From Palsa-892 sp035295845 (GTDB taxonomy: Bacteria; Pseudomonadota; Alphaproteobacteria; Rhizobiales; Xanthobacteraceae), in the NCBI GenBank assembly GCA_035295845.1, contig DATGIF010000009.1:1-53382 (forward strand): a stretch of DNA of 53,382 bases, read 5' to 3'. How positions within the stretch are numbered: the first letter of the stretch is position 1; each line of letters begins with the position of its first letter. Both the position numbers and the translations under genes were made by a program. Under the pieces are notes generated by a model. That model was not told the origin of the DNA. It worked only from the letters and a program-made list of their open reading frames with translations, and did no database searches. This document shows, in pieces, positions 41,121 to 48,672 of the stretch.

Positions 41121-41312
41121 CTATTTCTTCCGTTCGCTGAACAGAACGCCGCCCTTGGCCTTGTTCGTCAGCGGCGTCTCCATGATCGAGACGGTGACGA
41201 CGCCGGGATCGACGTTGCAGTTCTTCACCACCGCGTCGGTGATTTCCTTCATCAGGCCGCGCTTCTGATCGAGCGTGCGGCCCTCGGCAAGATAGACGAC
41301 GACTTCCGGCAT
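41121..41312 (-). CDS. 4-oxalocrotonate tautomerase family protein
   Basis: Protein of 63 residues with Pro directly after the start Met, the catalytic base of this family. PEVVVYLAEGRTLDQKRGLMKEITDAVV gives the beta-alpha part, and VSIMETPLTNKAKGG the second half with the usual ExPxxNxGxGG pattern altered to MET PLTNKAKGG. Probably a hexameric tautomerase; substrate unknown. ATG at 41312 with GGAGG upstream. Confidence 0.92.
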   Translation of the reverse strand: MPEVVVYLAEGRTLDQKRGLMKEITDAVVKNCNVDPGVVTVSIMETPLTNKAKGGVLFSERKK

Positions 41313-41422
41313 GGCTTCCTCCGTTGGAGCGCGGATTATAGCGTGAGCGCCGGAGCGCTCAACGCTTCCGCCCTCGGCGTGTGCGTTCGCTGCCGCCCGT
41401 CAAATTTCAACGCGCGACGTTT

Positions 41423-41992
41423 TCAGCGCGGCCTGAGCGCGAAGCCGAACATCAGCCAGGCAAAGCCCTGAAACAGGACGTCGATCGCGAGGCAGAGGCC
41501 CAGCACCCATAGTCCCGTCGCCGGCCAGCCGGAGAAGATCACGAGGCCCGCAAGGATCGCGATGATGCCGGAAAGCGTGAGCAGGCCGCCCATTTCGTGC
41601 CAGTGCTCATAGGCGAGCCACAGGCGCACGAGGCCGGAAGCGACTAGCACGGCCGCGAGTACGAGGGTGAGCGAAATCGCGCCCGCGATCGGGTTCCACC
41701 ACAAAAGGAATCCCGCGACCACATAGAGCGCGCCAATGGCGGCACTCATGAGCGAGCCGCCCCAGCCGCTGGTCTGGAACGCCTTCACGATCTGAAACGC
41801 GCCGAGCACCAGGGCCGCCGCGCCGATGAAGATCGTGCTCACGAGCGTCGCGGCGGCGAGATGCCCGAGCATGAATGCGCCGCCGGCAATCAGCACGATT
41901 CCCAACAATGAGAACCACCACCAGTGATGCGCCTGGTCCTTGCCGCCGATTTTGAATTTTGCCCTCGTTCGTATGCTTGCTGCTTTTGCCAT
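41423..41992 (-). CDS. HdeD family membrane protein
   Basis: Membrane protein of 189 residues with six helices in three pairs, in the DUF308/HdeD pattern: WWFSLLGIVLIAGGAFML, GAFQIVKAFQTSGWGG, GALYVVAGFLLWWNPIAG, ASGLVRLWLAYEHW and a final GWPATGLWVLGLCLAID. HdeD is linked to acid resistance in E. coli, but most relatives are uncharacterised. ATG at 41992 with GGGAGG upstream. Confidence 0.93.
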   Translation of the reverse strand: MAKAASIRTRAKFKIGGKDQAHHWWWFSLLGIVLIAGGAFMLGHLAAATLVSTIFIGAAALVLGAFQIVKAFQTSGWGGSLMSAAIGALYVVAGFLLWWNPIAGAISLTLVLAAVLVASGLVRLWLAYEHWHEMGGLLTLSGIIAILAGLVIFSGWPATGLWVLGLCLAIDVLFQGFAWLMFGFALRPR

Positions 41993-42172
41993 GGCTGCCT
42001 CCCTTGGAATCGGCGGGGAAACTAGCCGTTCCCGGGTGCACGGTCACCTGCGCAGATTCCGTCCATTTCCCATGCGTGAAATAGCCACAGCATGACGCCG
42101 CGCCCTTGGCATATCGGTTGCTGCGACGTTTTTGGTGTAATGCGTCTCAATTTTCGTTCAAAGGAGAAGTCA

Positions 42173-42715
42173 ATGTCAGGAATGTCCGCGATCAGCGGCA
42201 GTCTTGGGCCTTCGTACAGCTTGTCCGCGTATCAAAGTCAGCTGTTCGCCAAGGTCGATTCCAATAGCGACGGGCAAATATCGCCTGCCGAATTGGCGGC
42301 GCTTGGGCAAAATCTGCCGGGCGCTGATGGGACGAGCGGTAATTCATCGCAAGGCCTGTTTAATAAAATCGACACAAATGGCGACGGCTCGATCTCGCTG
42401 GCCGAGTTTCAGGTGTACAACCAGCAACAGGCCCAAGCCCAAGCCTCGCTACTGCAAGTGCAGGAAGAATCCGGCTCGCAGAAGCCTCATCATCACCATC
42501 ATCACCACGCGTCTTCGCAAACCGGTCAGACGCAGTCGACCGATCCGACGGCGCTGTTCAATCAGATCGATACGAACCAGGATGGCTCGATTTCCGCCTC
42601 GGAGTGGGCGGCAGCATTCGGAAACAACAGCACAACTGTTGCCTCCACCGGCGCGCAGACGAATACCGCGAGCGCGACCAATCCCTTGCTGCAGACACTG
42701 AACGCACTCGTTTAA
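42173..42715 (+). CDS. EF-hand protein with three calcium loops and a His7 tract
   Basis: Protein of 180 residues with three canonical EF-hand loops: DSNSDGQISPAE (about 29-40), DTNGDGSISLAE (about 66-77) and DTNQDGSISASE (about 134-145). Between loops 2 and 3 there is a Gln/Ala-rich part and a run of seven His (about 105-111). No signal peptide is seen at the N-terminus (MSGMSAISGSLGPSYS). ATG at 42173 with AAAGGAG upstream. Possible roles are calcium buffering or sensing and metal binding by the His run. The base composition is slightly lower in GC than the neighbours. Confidence 0.92.
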   Translation: MSGMSAISGSLGPSYSLSAYQSQLFAKVDSNSDGQISPAELAALGQNLPGADGTSGNSSQGLFNKIDTNGDGSISLAEFQVYNQQQAQAQASLLQVQEESGSQKPHHHHHHHASSQTGQTQSTDPTALFNQIDTNQDGSISASEWAAAFGNNSTTVASTGAQTNTASATNPLLQTLNALV

Positions 42716-42778
42716 GTCACCCGCGTAGCCCGCTCCCAGAAGGAAGCGGGTTAGCCGCGCGCAATGACGAGCGACCGG

Positions 42779-43201
42779 TCAGACCGCGAAGGTCTCGCGG
42801 ATTTCTTCCGCAGCCGGAGCCGCTTCTTCCTCGTGCTCTCCCGAGGCCGGCAGCTGCAGCACCGTCGCGTGCTGGCCCTCGACCATGCGGGTCAGGAGCA
42901 CGATTTCGCCGCTCGCGAATTCCAGCGCGTCGTGGTGCGTGTTCGGCCATTCTTTGTTGATCTGCCGGAAGCGCGCCACCTTTTCGCCGAGCTGCCGGTC
43001 GGGCAGGAAGCCGTAGGCTGCCTTGCACACCGCATCCTTTTCGAACGCAAGCTCGGTGCCCGGGCGGAGGCATACGGCGACATTCGGCTCGCCGATCGCC
43101 GCAAAGCCGCGGGTAAAGGAATTCGTGAAGTGGGTGGTCACCAGTTTGTCGCCGACCTCAGCAGGACGCGACATCACACCGTGAAGACTGTAGTCGCACA
43201 T
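42779..43201 (-). CDS. Conserved hypothetical protein (MCDYSL type)
   Basis: Protein of 140 residues beginning MCDYSLHGVMSRPAEVGD, without signal peptide or membrane helices. Landmarks are LVTTHFTNSFTRGFAA, NVAVCLRPGTELAF and a Glu/Ala-rich tail. The beginning matches conserved hypothetical proteins that I recall from Bradyrhizobium-like genomes; no function is known. ATG at 43201 has GAGGAGG upstream, and the longer frame is ignored. It is separated from the EF-hand gene by a gap holding a weak CCCGCT/AGCGGG hairpin. Confidence 0.82.
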   Translation of the reverse strand: MCDYSLHGVMSRPAEVGDKLVTTHFTNSFTRGFAAIGEPNVAVCLRPGTELAFEKDAVCKAAYGFLPDRQLGEKVARFRQINKEWPNTHHDALEFASGEIVLLTRMVEGQHATVLQLPASGEHEEEAAPAAEEIRETFAV

Positions 43202-43326
43202 CTGGGTCCTCCTCTGGCTGATGCACAGCCGGTGGAGCCCCCTAGCCCTCAATGCACAGGATCAAACTACCGTGGCGATCGTTTGTCGAGAGCTTCGCAA
43301 TCCTGCCACACCACATTGAACGGAAG

Positions 43327-44493
43327 TCAGCTTTCCTGCTCGCGCATGGCTCGCGGCGTCTCGCGCGTGAGCACGAGAATGAAAAGCGCAACGGCCAGCA
43401 AGCCGATGGCCGCCCACCCCGTCTCGTTCAGGAGTTCGCGCGCAATCAGGAAGCCGCCGAGATAGGAGCCGACCGCCTGGCCGACATAAATGCCCGACGT
43501 ATTGAGCGCGATCGAAGCGGGCGCGAGTTCGGGGGCGGCAGCGGCAAGGCGCGCCTGCTGCATGGAGTTCGCGGCGGCAAAGCCAAGCCCCCAGAAAAAT
43601 ACCCCCGCTCCCATCAAGGCGAGCACGCCCGCGCCCAGCGTCCAGATCAGGAGACCCGCGAAGATCGAGCCAAGCGAAAGCGCCGATGTCCGGAAGGCCC
43701 CGATCGCGTCCACGATTCTGGTCGCGATCACATTGCCGACAAAACCGGAGATGCCGAAAATCGCGAAGAAAAGGCTCGTCGTCTCGGGACCGGCGCCGGT
43801 GAGCTGCAGGAGCAACGGGCTCAGGTAGGTGATGATCGCGAACTGGCCCGAGACCTGGATCGCGGTGATCGCCAACAAGAGCACGATCAGATGATTGCGG
43901 GCGACCGCGCCCCAAGTGCCGAGCGAAACCGGCGCGCCTTTCAAGCCCGATGGCAAATAGATCATTTGCAAGACGCACGCGATCAAGGCGATGACCGCAA
44001 GCAGCGCGTAGGTTTCGCGCCAGCCCACTTTGGCTGAAAGTAGATTGATAATCGGAACGCCGATCGCGGTCGCGAGCGCCCAGCCGAGAAACACGTAGGA
44101 AATCGCGCTCGCGCGATGTTCCGGCTGCACGATAAGCGCGGTCGTCCCCGCGGCCTGTGGCGTATAGAGGGCGCCGATCGCCAGCATCAGAACGCGCACG
44201 ATGAGCAGCGTGAAGTAATCGGGCGCAAACGCCGACGCGAGTTGGCCGGCCGCGAGCACGAACAGCGTTGCCGCAAGCAGCCGCCGGCGGTCAAAGTGGC
44301 TCGTGAGCCAGGCGGTAATGGGTGAGCCGAAGCAGAGCACCACGGCGCCCGCGGTGATGAGAAAGCCCGCGTCGCGGATCGTCACTCCAAGGCCCTTTGA
44401 AAGTTCGAGCACCATGCCGGCAGGCGCGAGCACGGCAAGGCCGATGACGAAATTGCCGAGCATCAAGGCGCTGAGCGCAAAGCGCGGGGGCAT
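43327..44493 (-). CDS. MFS transporter
   Basis: Major facilitator of 388 residues with 12 predicted helices. The loop 2-3 motif appears as GSPITAWLTSHFDRRRLL, and the start is MPPRFALSALMLGNFVIGL. The arrangement resembles the AraJ/DHA1 group of drug or sugar efflux proteins (LGWALATAIGVPIINLL). ATG at 44493. The gene is divergent from the SDR gene with 236 bases between, so a shared regulatory region is possible. Substrate unknown. Confidence 0.92.
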   Translation of the reverse strand: MPPRFALSALMLGNFVIGLAVLAPAGMVLELSKGLGVTIRDAGFLITAGAVVLCFGSPITAWLTSHFDRRRLLAATLFVLAAGQLASAFAPDYFTLLIVRVLMLAIGALYTPQAAGTTALIVQPEHRASAISYVFLGWALATAIGVPIINLLSAKVGWRETYALLAVIALIACVLQMIYLPSGLKGAPVSLGTWGAVARNHLIVLLLAITAIQVSGQFAIITYLSPLLLQLTGAGPETTSLFFAIFGISGFVGNVIATRIVDAIGAFRTSALSLGSIFAGLLIWTLGAGVLALMGAGVFFWGLGFAAANSMQQARLAAAAPELAPASIALNTSGIYVGQAVGSYLGGFLIARELLNETGWAAIGLLAVALFILVLTRETPRAMREQES

Positions 44494-44729
44494 GTAAGCC
44501 TTGTCCTGAAATCGATCGTGCGGGTGAAGTGCCTCGACGAGTTGGCCTGCCCTGCGTTCCCGGTCAAGCCCGCCGCGGGAAAGAATGCCTCCCATTCACA
44601 ATCGGAATGAGACCTTGCAAACTTGTACAGGGCGAAGCTGTGCTGGCATCACGCGAATGGATGAAATGCTATTCGAAACCGGAATGAGTCGGCCTATGCT
44701 CTGCCGGAACAGCAGTTGGGGAGGAAACG

Positions 44730-45524
44730 ATGGGCGATTTCGACGGTAAGGTCATTCTCGTCACCGGCTCGGCCACGGGCCTTGGTGCCGCAATCGCCCT
44801 TGGGGCGGCCAAGCGCGGTGCCAAGGCCGTGATCCTGAATTGCACGAAGAGCTTGAAGGAAGCCGAGGCGACCGCGGACGCCGTGAAGAAAGCGGGCGCC
44901 GAGGTGACGATCGCGCAGGGAGATGTCGGAGACGACGCCGACTGCAAGAAGATTGCCGTCGCCGCCTCGCGCTACGGTAAAATCGACGCGCTCGTGAACA
45001 ACGCCGGCATCACCAAGCACGTCACCAACCACGCCGATCTCGACGGGCTTTCGAAGGACGACTTTCTGCGCATCTTCGCGATCAACACAGTGGGGCCATT
45101 CCAGATGGTGCGGGCTTGCCGCGCGCTGCTGGAAAAATCCGCAAGCGTCTCCGTGCTGATGACTTCCTCAATCGCGGCCGTCACCGGCATCGGCTCTTCG
45201 GTCGCCTACGCCGCCTCCAAGGGGGCGCTGAACACGATGACACTGTCGTTGGCGCGGGCGCTCGCGCCGAAGATCCGCGTCAATGCGATCTGCCCCGGCT
45301 TCATCGATACGCGCTGGTTCACTGACGCACTCGGCGAGCAGGCGACCGCAGGCATCCGCGCGAACATTAGCCAGATCACGCCGCTGAAGGCGGCCTCAAA
45401 GGCGGAAGATATCGCTGATCCCGCGCTATTCCTGATTTCCGACGCCGCACGCCACATCACCGGCGAGACGCTTCTCGTCGACGCCGGATTGCACCTCGGC
45501 TACTCTTCGTTGGTGGCGCGCTGA
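44730..45524 (+). CDS. SDR family oxidoreductase
   Basis: Short-chain dehydrogenase/reductase of 264 residues. The cofactor motif is TGSATGLG, followed by NNAG, the catalytic triad in SSIAAV (Ser), YAASK (Tyr and Lys), and PGFIDT. NCTKS after beta-2 lacks the Asp of NAD-preferring enzymes, so NADPH is more likely (inference). The C-terminal HITGETLLVDAGLHLGY is typical. ATG at 44730 with GGGGAGG upstream. It converges with creA at 15 bases. Confidence 0.95.
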   Translation: MGDFDGKVILVTGSATGLGAAIALGAAKRGAKAVILNCTKSLKEAEATADAVKKAGAEVTIAQGDVGDDADCKKIAVAASRYGKIDALVNNAGITKHVTNHADLDGLSKDDFLRIFAINTVGPFQMVRACRALLEKSASVSVLMTSSIAAVTGIGSSVAYAASKGALNTMTLSLARALAPKIRVNAICPGFIDTRWFTDALGEQATAGIRANISQITPLKAASKAEDIADPALFLISDAARHITGETLLVDAGLHLGYSSLVAR

Positions 45525-45539
45525 ACGGCGTTCGAAGGA

Positions 45540-46070
45540 CTATTTCGCCACCCAATCCGCGCATTTCTCGATTTCTCCGTTCGCGCCCCACGGCATGATC
45601 GGCACCGAGGAGGTTGAGTTCTCCGGCGAGCCTTCGATCAGGCGATCGGAGAAAACCATGTAGACGAGCGTGTTGCGCTTCGGATCGCAGCCGCGCACGA
45701 TCTGCATCTTCTTGAAGAAGAGCGAGCGACGCTGGCGAAACACGTCCTCGCCCTGTTCGAATTTCTGTTTGAAGTGAACCGGGCCGATCTGACGGCAGGA
45801 AAGCGAAATGTCGGAGACCTGTTCGGCAATGCCGAGCCAGCCGCTCCAGCCACCCTTCTCGGGCACCGTGAAGTGGCAGGCAACCCCGTCAACCAACGGA
45901 TCGTCGAGGCCATAAGTGCCGAGCTTGTCGTTGGGCGAAAGCAGGTTGAACACGGTCGAGCGCTTGAAGATGAGATCGGGCTCGTCCGCGGCGCGGGCGG
46001 GCGCTGCCAGCAGCAAAAGGGCCGCCGCCATTACGATCGAGTTAAGCCAGCTGGTGCGTAAGCGCTGCAT
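45540..46070 (-). CDS. creA: CreA family periplasmic protein
   Basis: Exported protein of 176 residues with a signal peptide (to about 28, APARAAD). The CreA core is present: FKRSTVFNLLSPNDKLGTYG, DDPLVDGVACHFTVPEKGGW, EQVSDISLSCRQIGP, and MQIVRGCDPKRNTLVYMVFSDRLIEGSPENSTSSVP. CreA is widespread but of unknown function. ATG at 46070 is placed by GGAGGGG 5 bases upstream. Confidence 0.93.
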   Translation of the reverse strand: MQRLRTSWLNSIVMAAALLLLAAPARAADEPDLIFKRSTVFNLLSPNDKLGTYGLDDPLVDGVACHFTVPEKGGWSGWLGIAEQVSDISLSCRQIGPVHFKQKFEQGEDVFRQRRSLFFKKMQIVRGCDPKRNTLVYMVFSDRLIEGSPENSTSSVPIMPWGANGEIEKCADWVAK

Positions 46071-46141
46071 ATTCCCCTCCGCTGCGAGACCCGCGGAGAA
46101 ATAGGGCTTCATGGTCCGCGGCGCAAAGGATAATGCGAGCC

Positions 46142-46645
46142 TTAATGCTGCGTCGGCGGAGCAGGCTCCTCGCGCAACACTTCCTGGCGGCGCGGATACA
46201 TATCCTCCTCGTGCTCGGAAAGCGGCCGCCAGGAGCCGAGCGCGAACAATACGATGAGCCCACCCAGGATCGAAAGGTTCTTCAGTGCGTGGATCATGTT
46301 CTCGGTGCGGTCGGGATCCACCTGATTCCAGAAATCATGCATGTAGTAGGTCGCCGCAATCGTGAACACGATCAACGCAAAAGCAGCGAGCCGCGCGCCG
46401 TAATTGAAGATGATCATCAAGGCCGCGCCGATCTCGACGACGCCGGAGAATATGGTGAGGAGCTGCGGCGTCTTCATGCCGGTCGCCGCCTCAAGCTGGG
46501 CGGCGAAGTCGGCAAGCGCCGGCGGCACCGTGAACTTTGTTGCGATCAGCGCCGCAGTGCCGGAAATGTCCATAAGCTTTGTCACGCCAGAAAAAATGAA
46601 GATCAGCACGAACAGAATTCGGCCCACGGTGAAAAGTATCGACAT
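46142..46645 (-). CDS. DoxX family membrane protein
   Basis: Membrane protein of 167 residues with four helices in the DoxX layout: ILFTVGRILFVLIFIFSGVTKLMD, LLTIFSGVVEIGAALMIIFN, RLAAFALIVFTIAATYYMHDFW and LGGLIVLFALGSW. Related proteins take part in respiratory or redox functions in some organisms. A polar C-terminus (EHEEDMYPRRQEVLREE) is unusual for the family. ATG at 46645 with GGAGGGGAGAT upstream. Confidence 0.9.
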   Translation of the reverse strand: MSILFTVGRILFVLIFIFSGVTKLMDISGTAALIATKFTVPPALADFAAQLEAATGMKTPQLLTIFSGVVEIGAALMIIFNYGARLAAFALIVFTIAATYYMHDFWNQVDPDRTENMIHALKNLSILGGLIVLFALGSWRPLSEHEEDMYPRRQEVLREEPAPPTQH

Positions 46646-47195
46646 GATGATCTCCCCTCCATCCCAGCCAGCCGCCCGCATAGGCGGCACAAAATTATGA
46701 TCGAATTACGCGCGCTCCACAGGGGAATTAGCGCCGAAGCGCCAGCCCCTTAACGCGGAGGCGAGGATTCGGTTCCGCCTACACAACCTATTGACGAATG
46801 GATGGCTGCCTGTTGCTCGTTCATGGCTATGATCAGCGCCCATTCATCGGGTTTGTGCGAATCATGATCGTCAGCCGCTGGCCTTCCCACTCTCTCCTTC
46901 TCCGCGAGCGCCCAAACCTCCCCGCACTTGCCGAAGTGAGCGCGGGCAAACCCACGGCCGGTGAAGAGTTCAAGCGCGCATCCATTCTGCAAATGGGCGG
47001 CGCTCGAAAAGCCGCTCGATCCGCCGTACTGGAGTTTCCATAAATATTTCGCCGGCCGCGACGGCCATATTGCCGCCGCCTGTGCGACCTCGATTGAACC
47101 TTTGGATATGCGCGTTATCGCCGCAGTCGAAACAGAGCTCGGCAAACGGCATGATTTTCTGCGGCCGCGGCGATTTCAGGCGCGCGGGGGAGATC

Positions 47196-47226
47196 ATGGT
47201 TAATCCACGTTAGCGAAATTAACCAT
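47196..47226. repeat. Perfect 9-bp inverted repeat ATGGTTAAT
   Basis: ATGGTTAAT (47196-47204) and ATTAACCAT (47218-47226) with a 13-base spacer. A GANTC methylation site (GATTC, 47231-47235) follows. It could be an operator; the TTAA cores recall CtrA half-sites, but the spacing is not the usual 7 bases. Confidence 0.55.
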
Positions 47227-47313
47227 CCGCGATTCACCGCAGCGAAAGAGCTTGCGGGTAAGACCATCGTCAATCGGGTTATTCTCTGCGGCCCGAAAAC
47301 CATTTCTGCCTAG

Positions 47314-47353
47314 ACCCCGGACAGCCTTGCCAGCTTTCCGGGGTTTTCTTTTT
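47314..47353 (+). terminator. Orphan plus-strand intrinsic terminator
   Basis: ACCCCGGA (47314-47321) pairs with TCCGGGGT (47337-47344), then TTTCTTTTT. No plus-strand gene lies upstream within 1.7 kb, so it may end an unannotated small RNA starting after the inverted repeat at 47196-47226. Confidence 0.6.
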
Positions 47354-47362
47354 CGAAAGAGG

Positions 47363-47500
47363 TTAGGCGGCTGGCTTCGGATCGGCCGCGACGCGGCCGA
47401 GGTCGATCGAAACGTGCATCAGCACGTCGAACGCCGTCTTGATCGCGATCAAAAGCATGAACGGCCCGATCGAGCCAAGCTTTCCGGCCGCCCGCGCGCC
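47363..47500 (-). pseudogene. Possible 3' remnant of a membrane-protein gene
   Basis: The last 46 codons before the stop at 47363-47365 read as a plausible membrane-protein end (KLGSIGPFMLLIAIKTAFDVLMHVSIDLGRV...). Upstream in the same frame the sequence turns into basic nonsense without a start. This looks like the tail of a decayed gene; the family is not identified. Confidence 0.3.
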
Positions 47501-47745
47501 CGGGAGAATATGGCACCGGCGAATCAGTCTGCAGTTTCGCGGGCTGCGACAACTTTTCCGCCCGATTATCCACCGTTCGTTTTGGAAAAAGGCGGTCGAT
47601 TCCTGCACGAGGACCAAGCAAGTGATAGAGTTAAATGAGAATCGATTCGTACACCACGGACTTGTTTGGAGGCTCCTCCCGGCGTGGCGTAACGACTTGG
47701 GCGGCCGCGAGGCCGCCCTTCCCTTTAAAGCAACCCGGCGGCAAT

Positions 47746-48498
47746 TCACGCCCGCGAAGCGTCCCTCCGCGGCCATTCGATCGCCGCGCGCAACAATACG
47801 TAAAGCACCGCCGCGTTGAGGCAGTGCCAGATGAAGTGCGTGCCGACTGGAAAATAAGAGCACACGGCGAAATCGATCGAGCGAAACAACAGAGAGACGA
47901 TGAAGATCCCGGTCGCAAGCCAGAGCCAATGCGCGGCGGCAACTTCGGAGGCGCCTGTTTGCAACTGTAAAAGTGCGGCAAGCGCAATCAGCATCAGGAG
48001 CGCGGGCAGATAAGATACCGAACCGTTGAGCAAATCCGGCGGCAAGATGGCCGGGGTGCCGAAAGACACGATTTCAAAACCGGCAAGTGCGGCGAGCGTT
48101 AAAAAAATTCCAAGCTTCAGATAGCGGCGCAAGGCGAGCACGAGATAACCCGCCATGAACACCGCGATCGGAACGATATCGCCGATGAGCGCGGCTCGAG
48201 TCGCGACCGTGTGGAAGATCGTCGAACCGATGCCGATCGCGACGACAACGAGGATGAGGAGCAGCGAGGCGGGGTCGCGGCTACCCGCCCGTCGCCATTG
48301 GAAAAAGGCCACCCCTGCCGCGGTGAAAAACGCCACGTTGCTCACGGCGTTGAACGGCTCGTCCCAAAGGCCCGGCCCGCACCGTTCGCAATAGAGACTG
48401 AGAGGGTCACTCCAGGCCACGGCTTGGCTCCGGTCAATCGGCCAGACATCTGCGCGAATACCGCGCCTCCCGATTGTCCGAAATGCCTGAAAATTCAT
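47746..48498 (-). CDS. Ceramidase-like (CREST superfamily) membrane protein
   Basis: Membrane protein of 250 residues with about seven helices and the alkaline ceramidase pattern: YCER..GLWDEPFNAVSNVAFF, GSTIFHTVAT (His) and GTHFIWHCLNAAVLY (two His) near the C-terminus. These His would hold the metal of the hydrolase. Bacterial relatives are uncharacterised; acting on a lipid amide in the membrane is the family expectation. ATG at 48498; the first 25 residues are polar and the true start could be further in. Confidence 0.85.
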   Translation of the reverse strand: MNFQAFRTIGRRGIRADVWPIDRSQAVAWSDPLSLYCERCGPGLWDEPFNAVSNVAFFTAAGVAFFQWRRAGSRDPASLLLILVVVAIGIGSTIFHTVATRAALIGDIVPIAVFMAGYLVLALRRYLKLGIFLTLAALAGFEIVSFGTPAILPPDLLNGSVSYLPALLMLIALAALLQLQTGASEVAAAHWLWLATGIFIVSLLFRSIDFAVCSYFPVGTHFIWHCLNAAVLYVLLRAAIEWPRRDASRA

Positions 48499-48672
48499 GA
48501 GTCTTGCAAGCGGCTTGATCGGCGATGCTCAACGCGAATGGAAATGGCTTCAAGGGCCGATTCAGGCCCTTCGCGCGTCGATTTAGCCGTGGCGAAATTT
48601 TCTATTTGCTAGAGTCGCTTAATCGCCAGCCCTGCGGTTCCGATTCAGGTTGAAGATGGATTCGCCCGGGGC

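Larger units (their letters stand above)
46646..47745. other. 1.1-kb region without a convincing gene
   Basis: Several open frames cross this stretch on both strands (for example 46961-47203 plus and 46750-47145 minus), but none has a recognisable protein pattern or ribosome site. Within it lie a perfect inverted repeat at 47196-47226, an orphan terminator at 47314-47353 and a possible membrane-protein remnant at 47363-47500. The rest appears to be degraded or non-coding DNA. Confidence 0.6.

Noticed and set aside
42716..42778. Terminator between the EF-hand gene and the convergent hypothetical gene
   Set aside because: A CCCGCT / AGCGGG hairpin exists but has no T-tract on either strand.
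46798..47203. Small plus-strand genes in the 46.8-47.2 kb gap
   Set aside because: The translations lack a start site, a family pattern or a plausible composition; they may be remnants, but I cannot support a gene.
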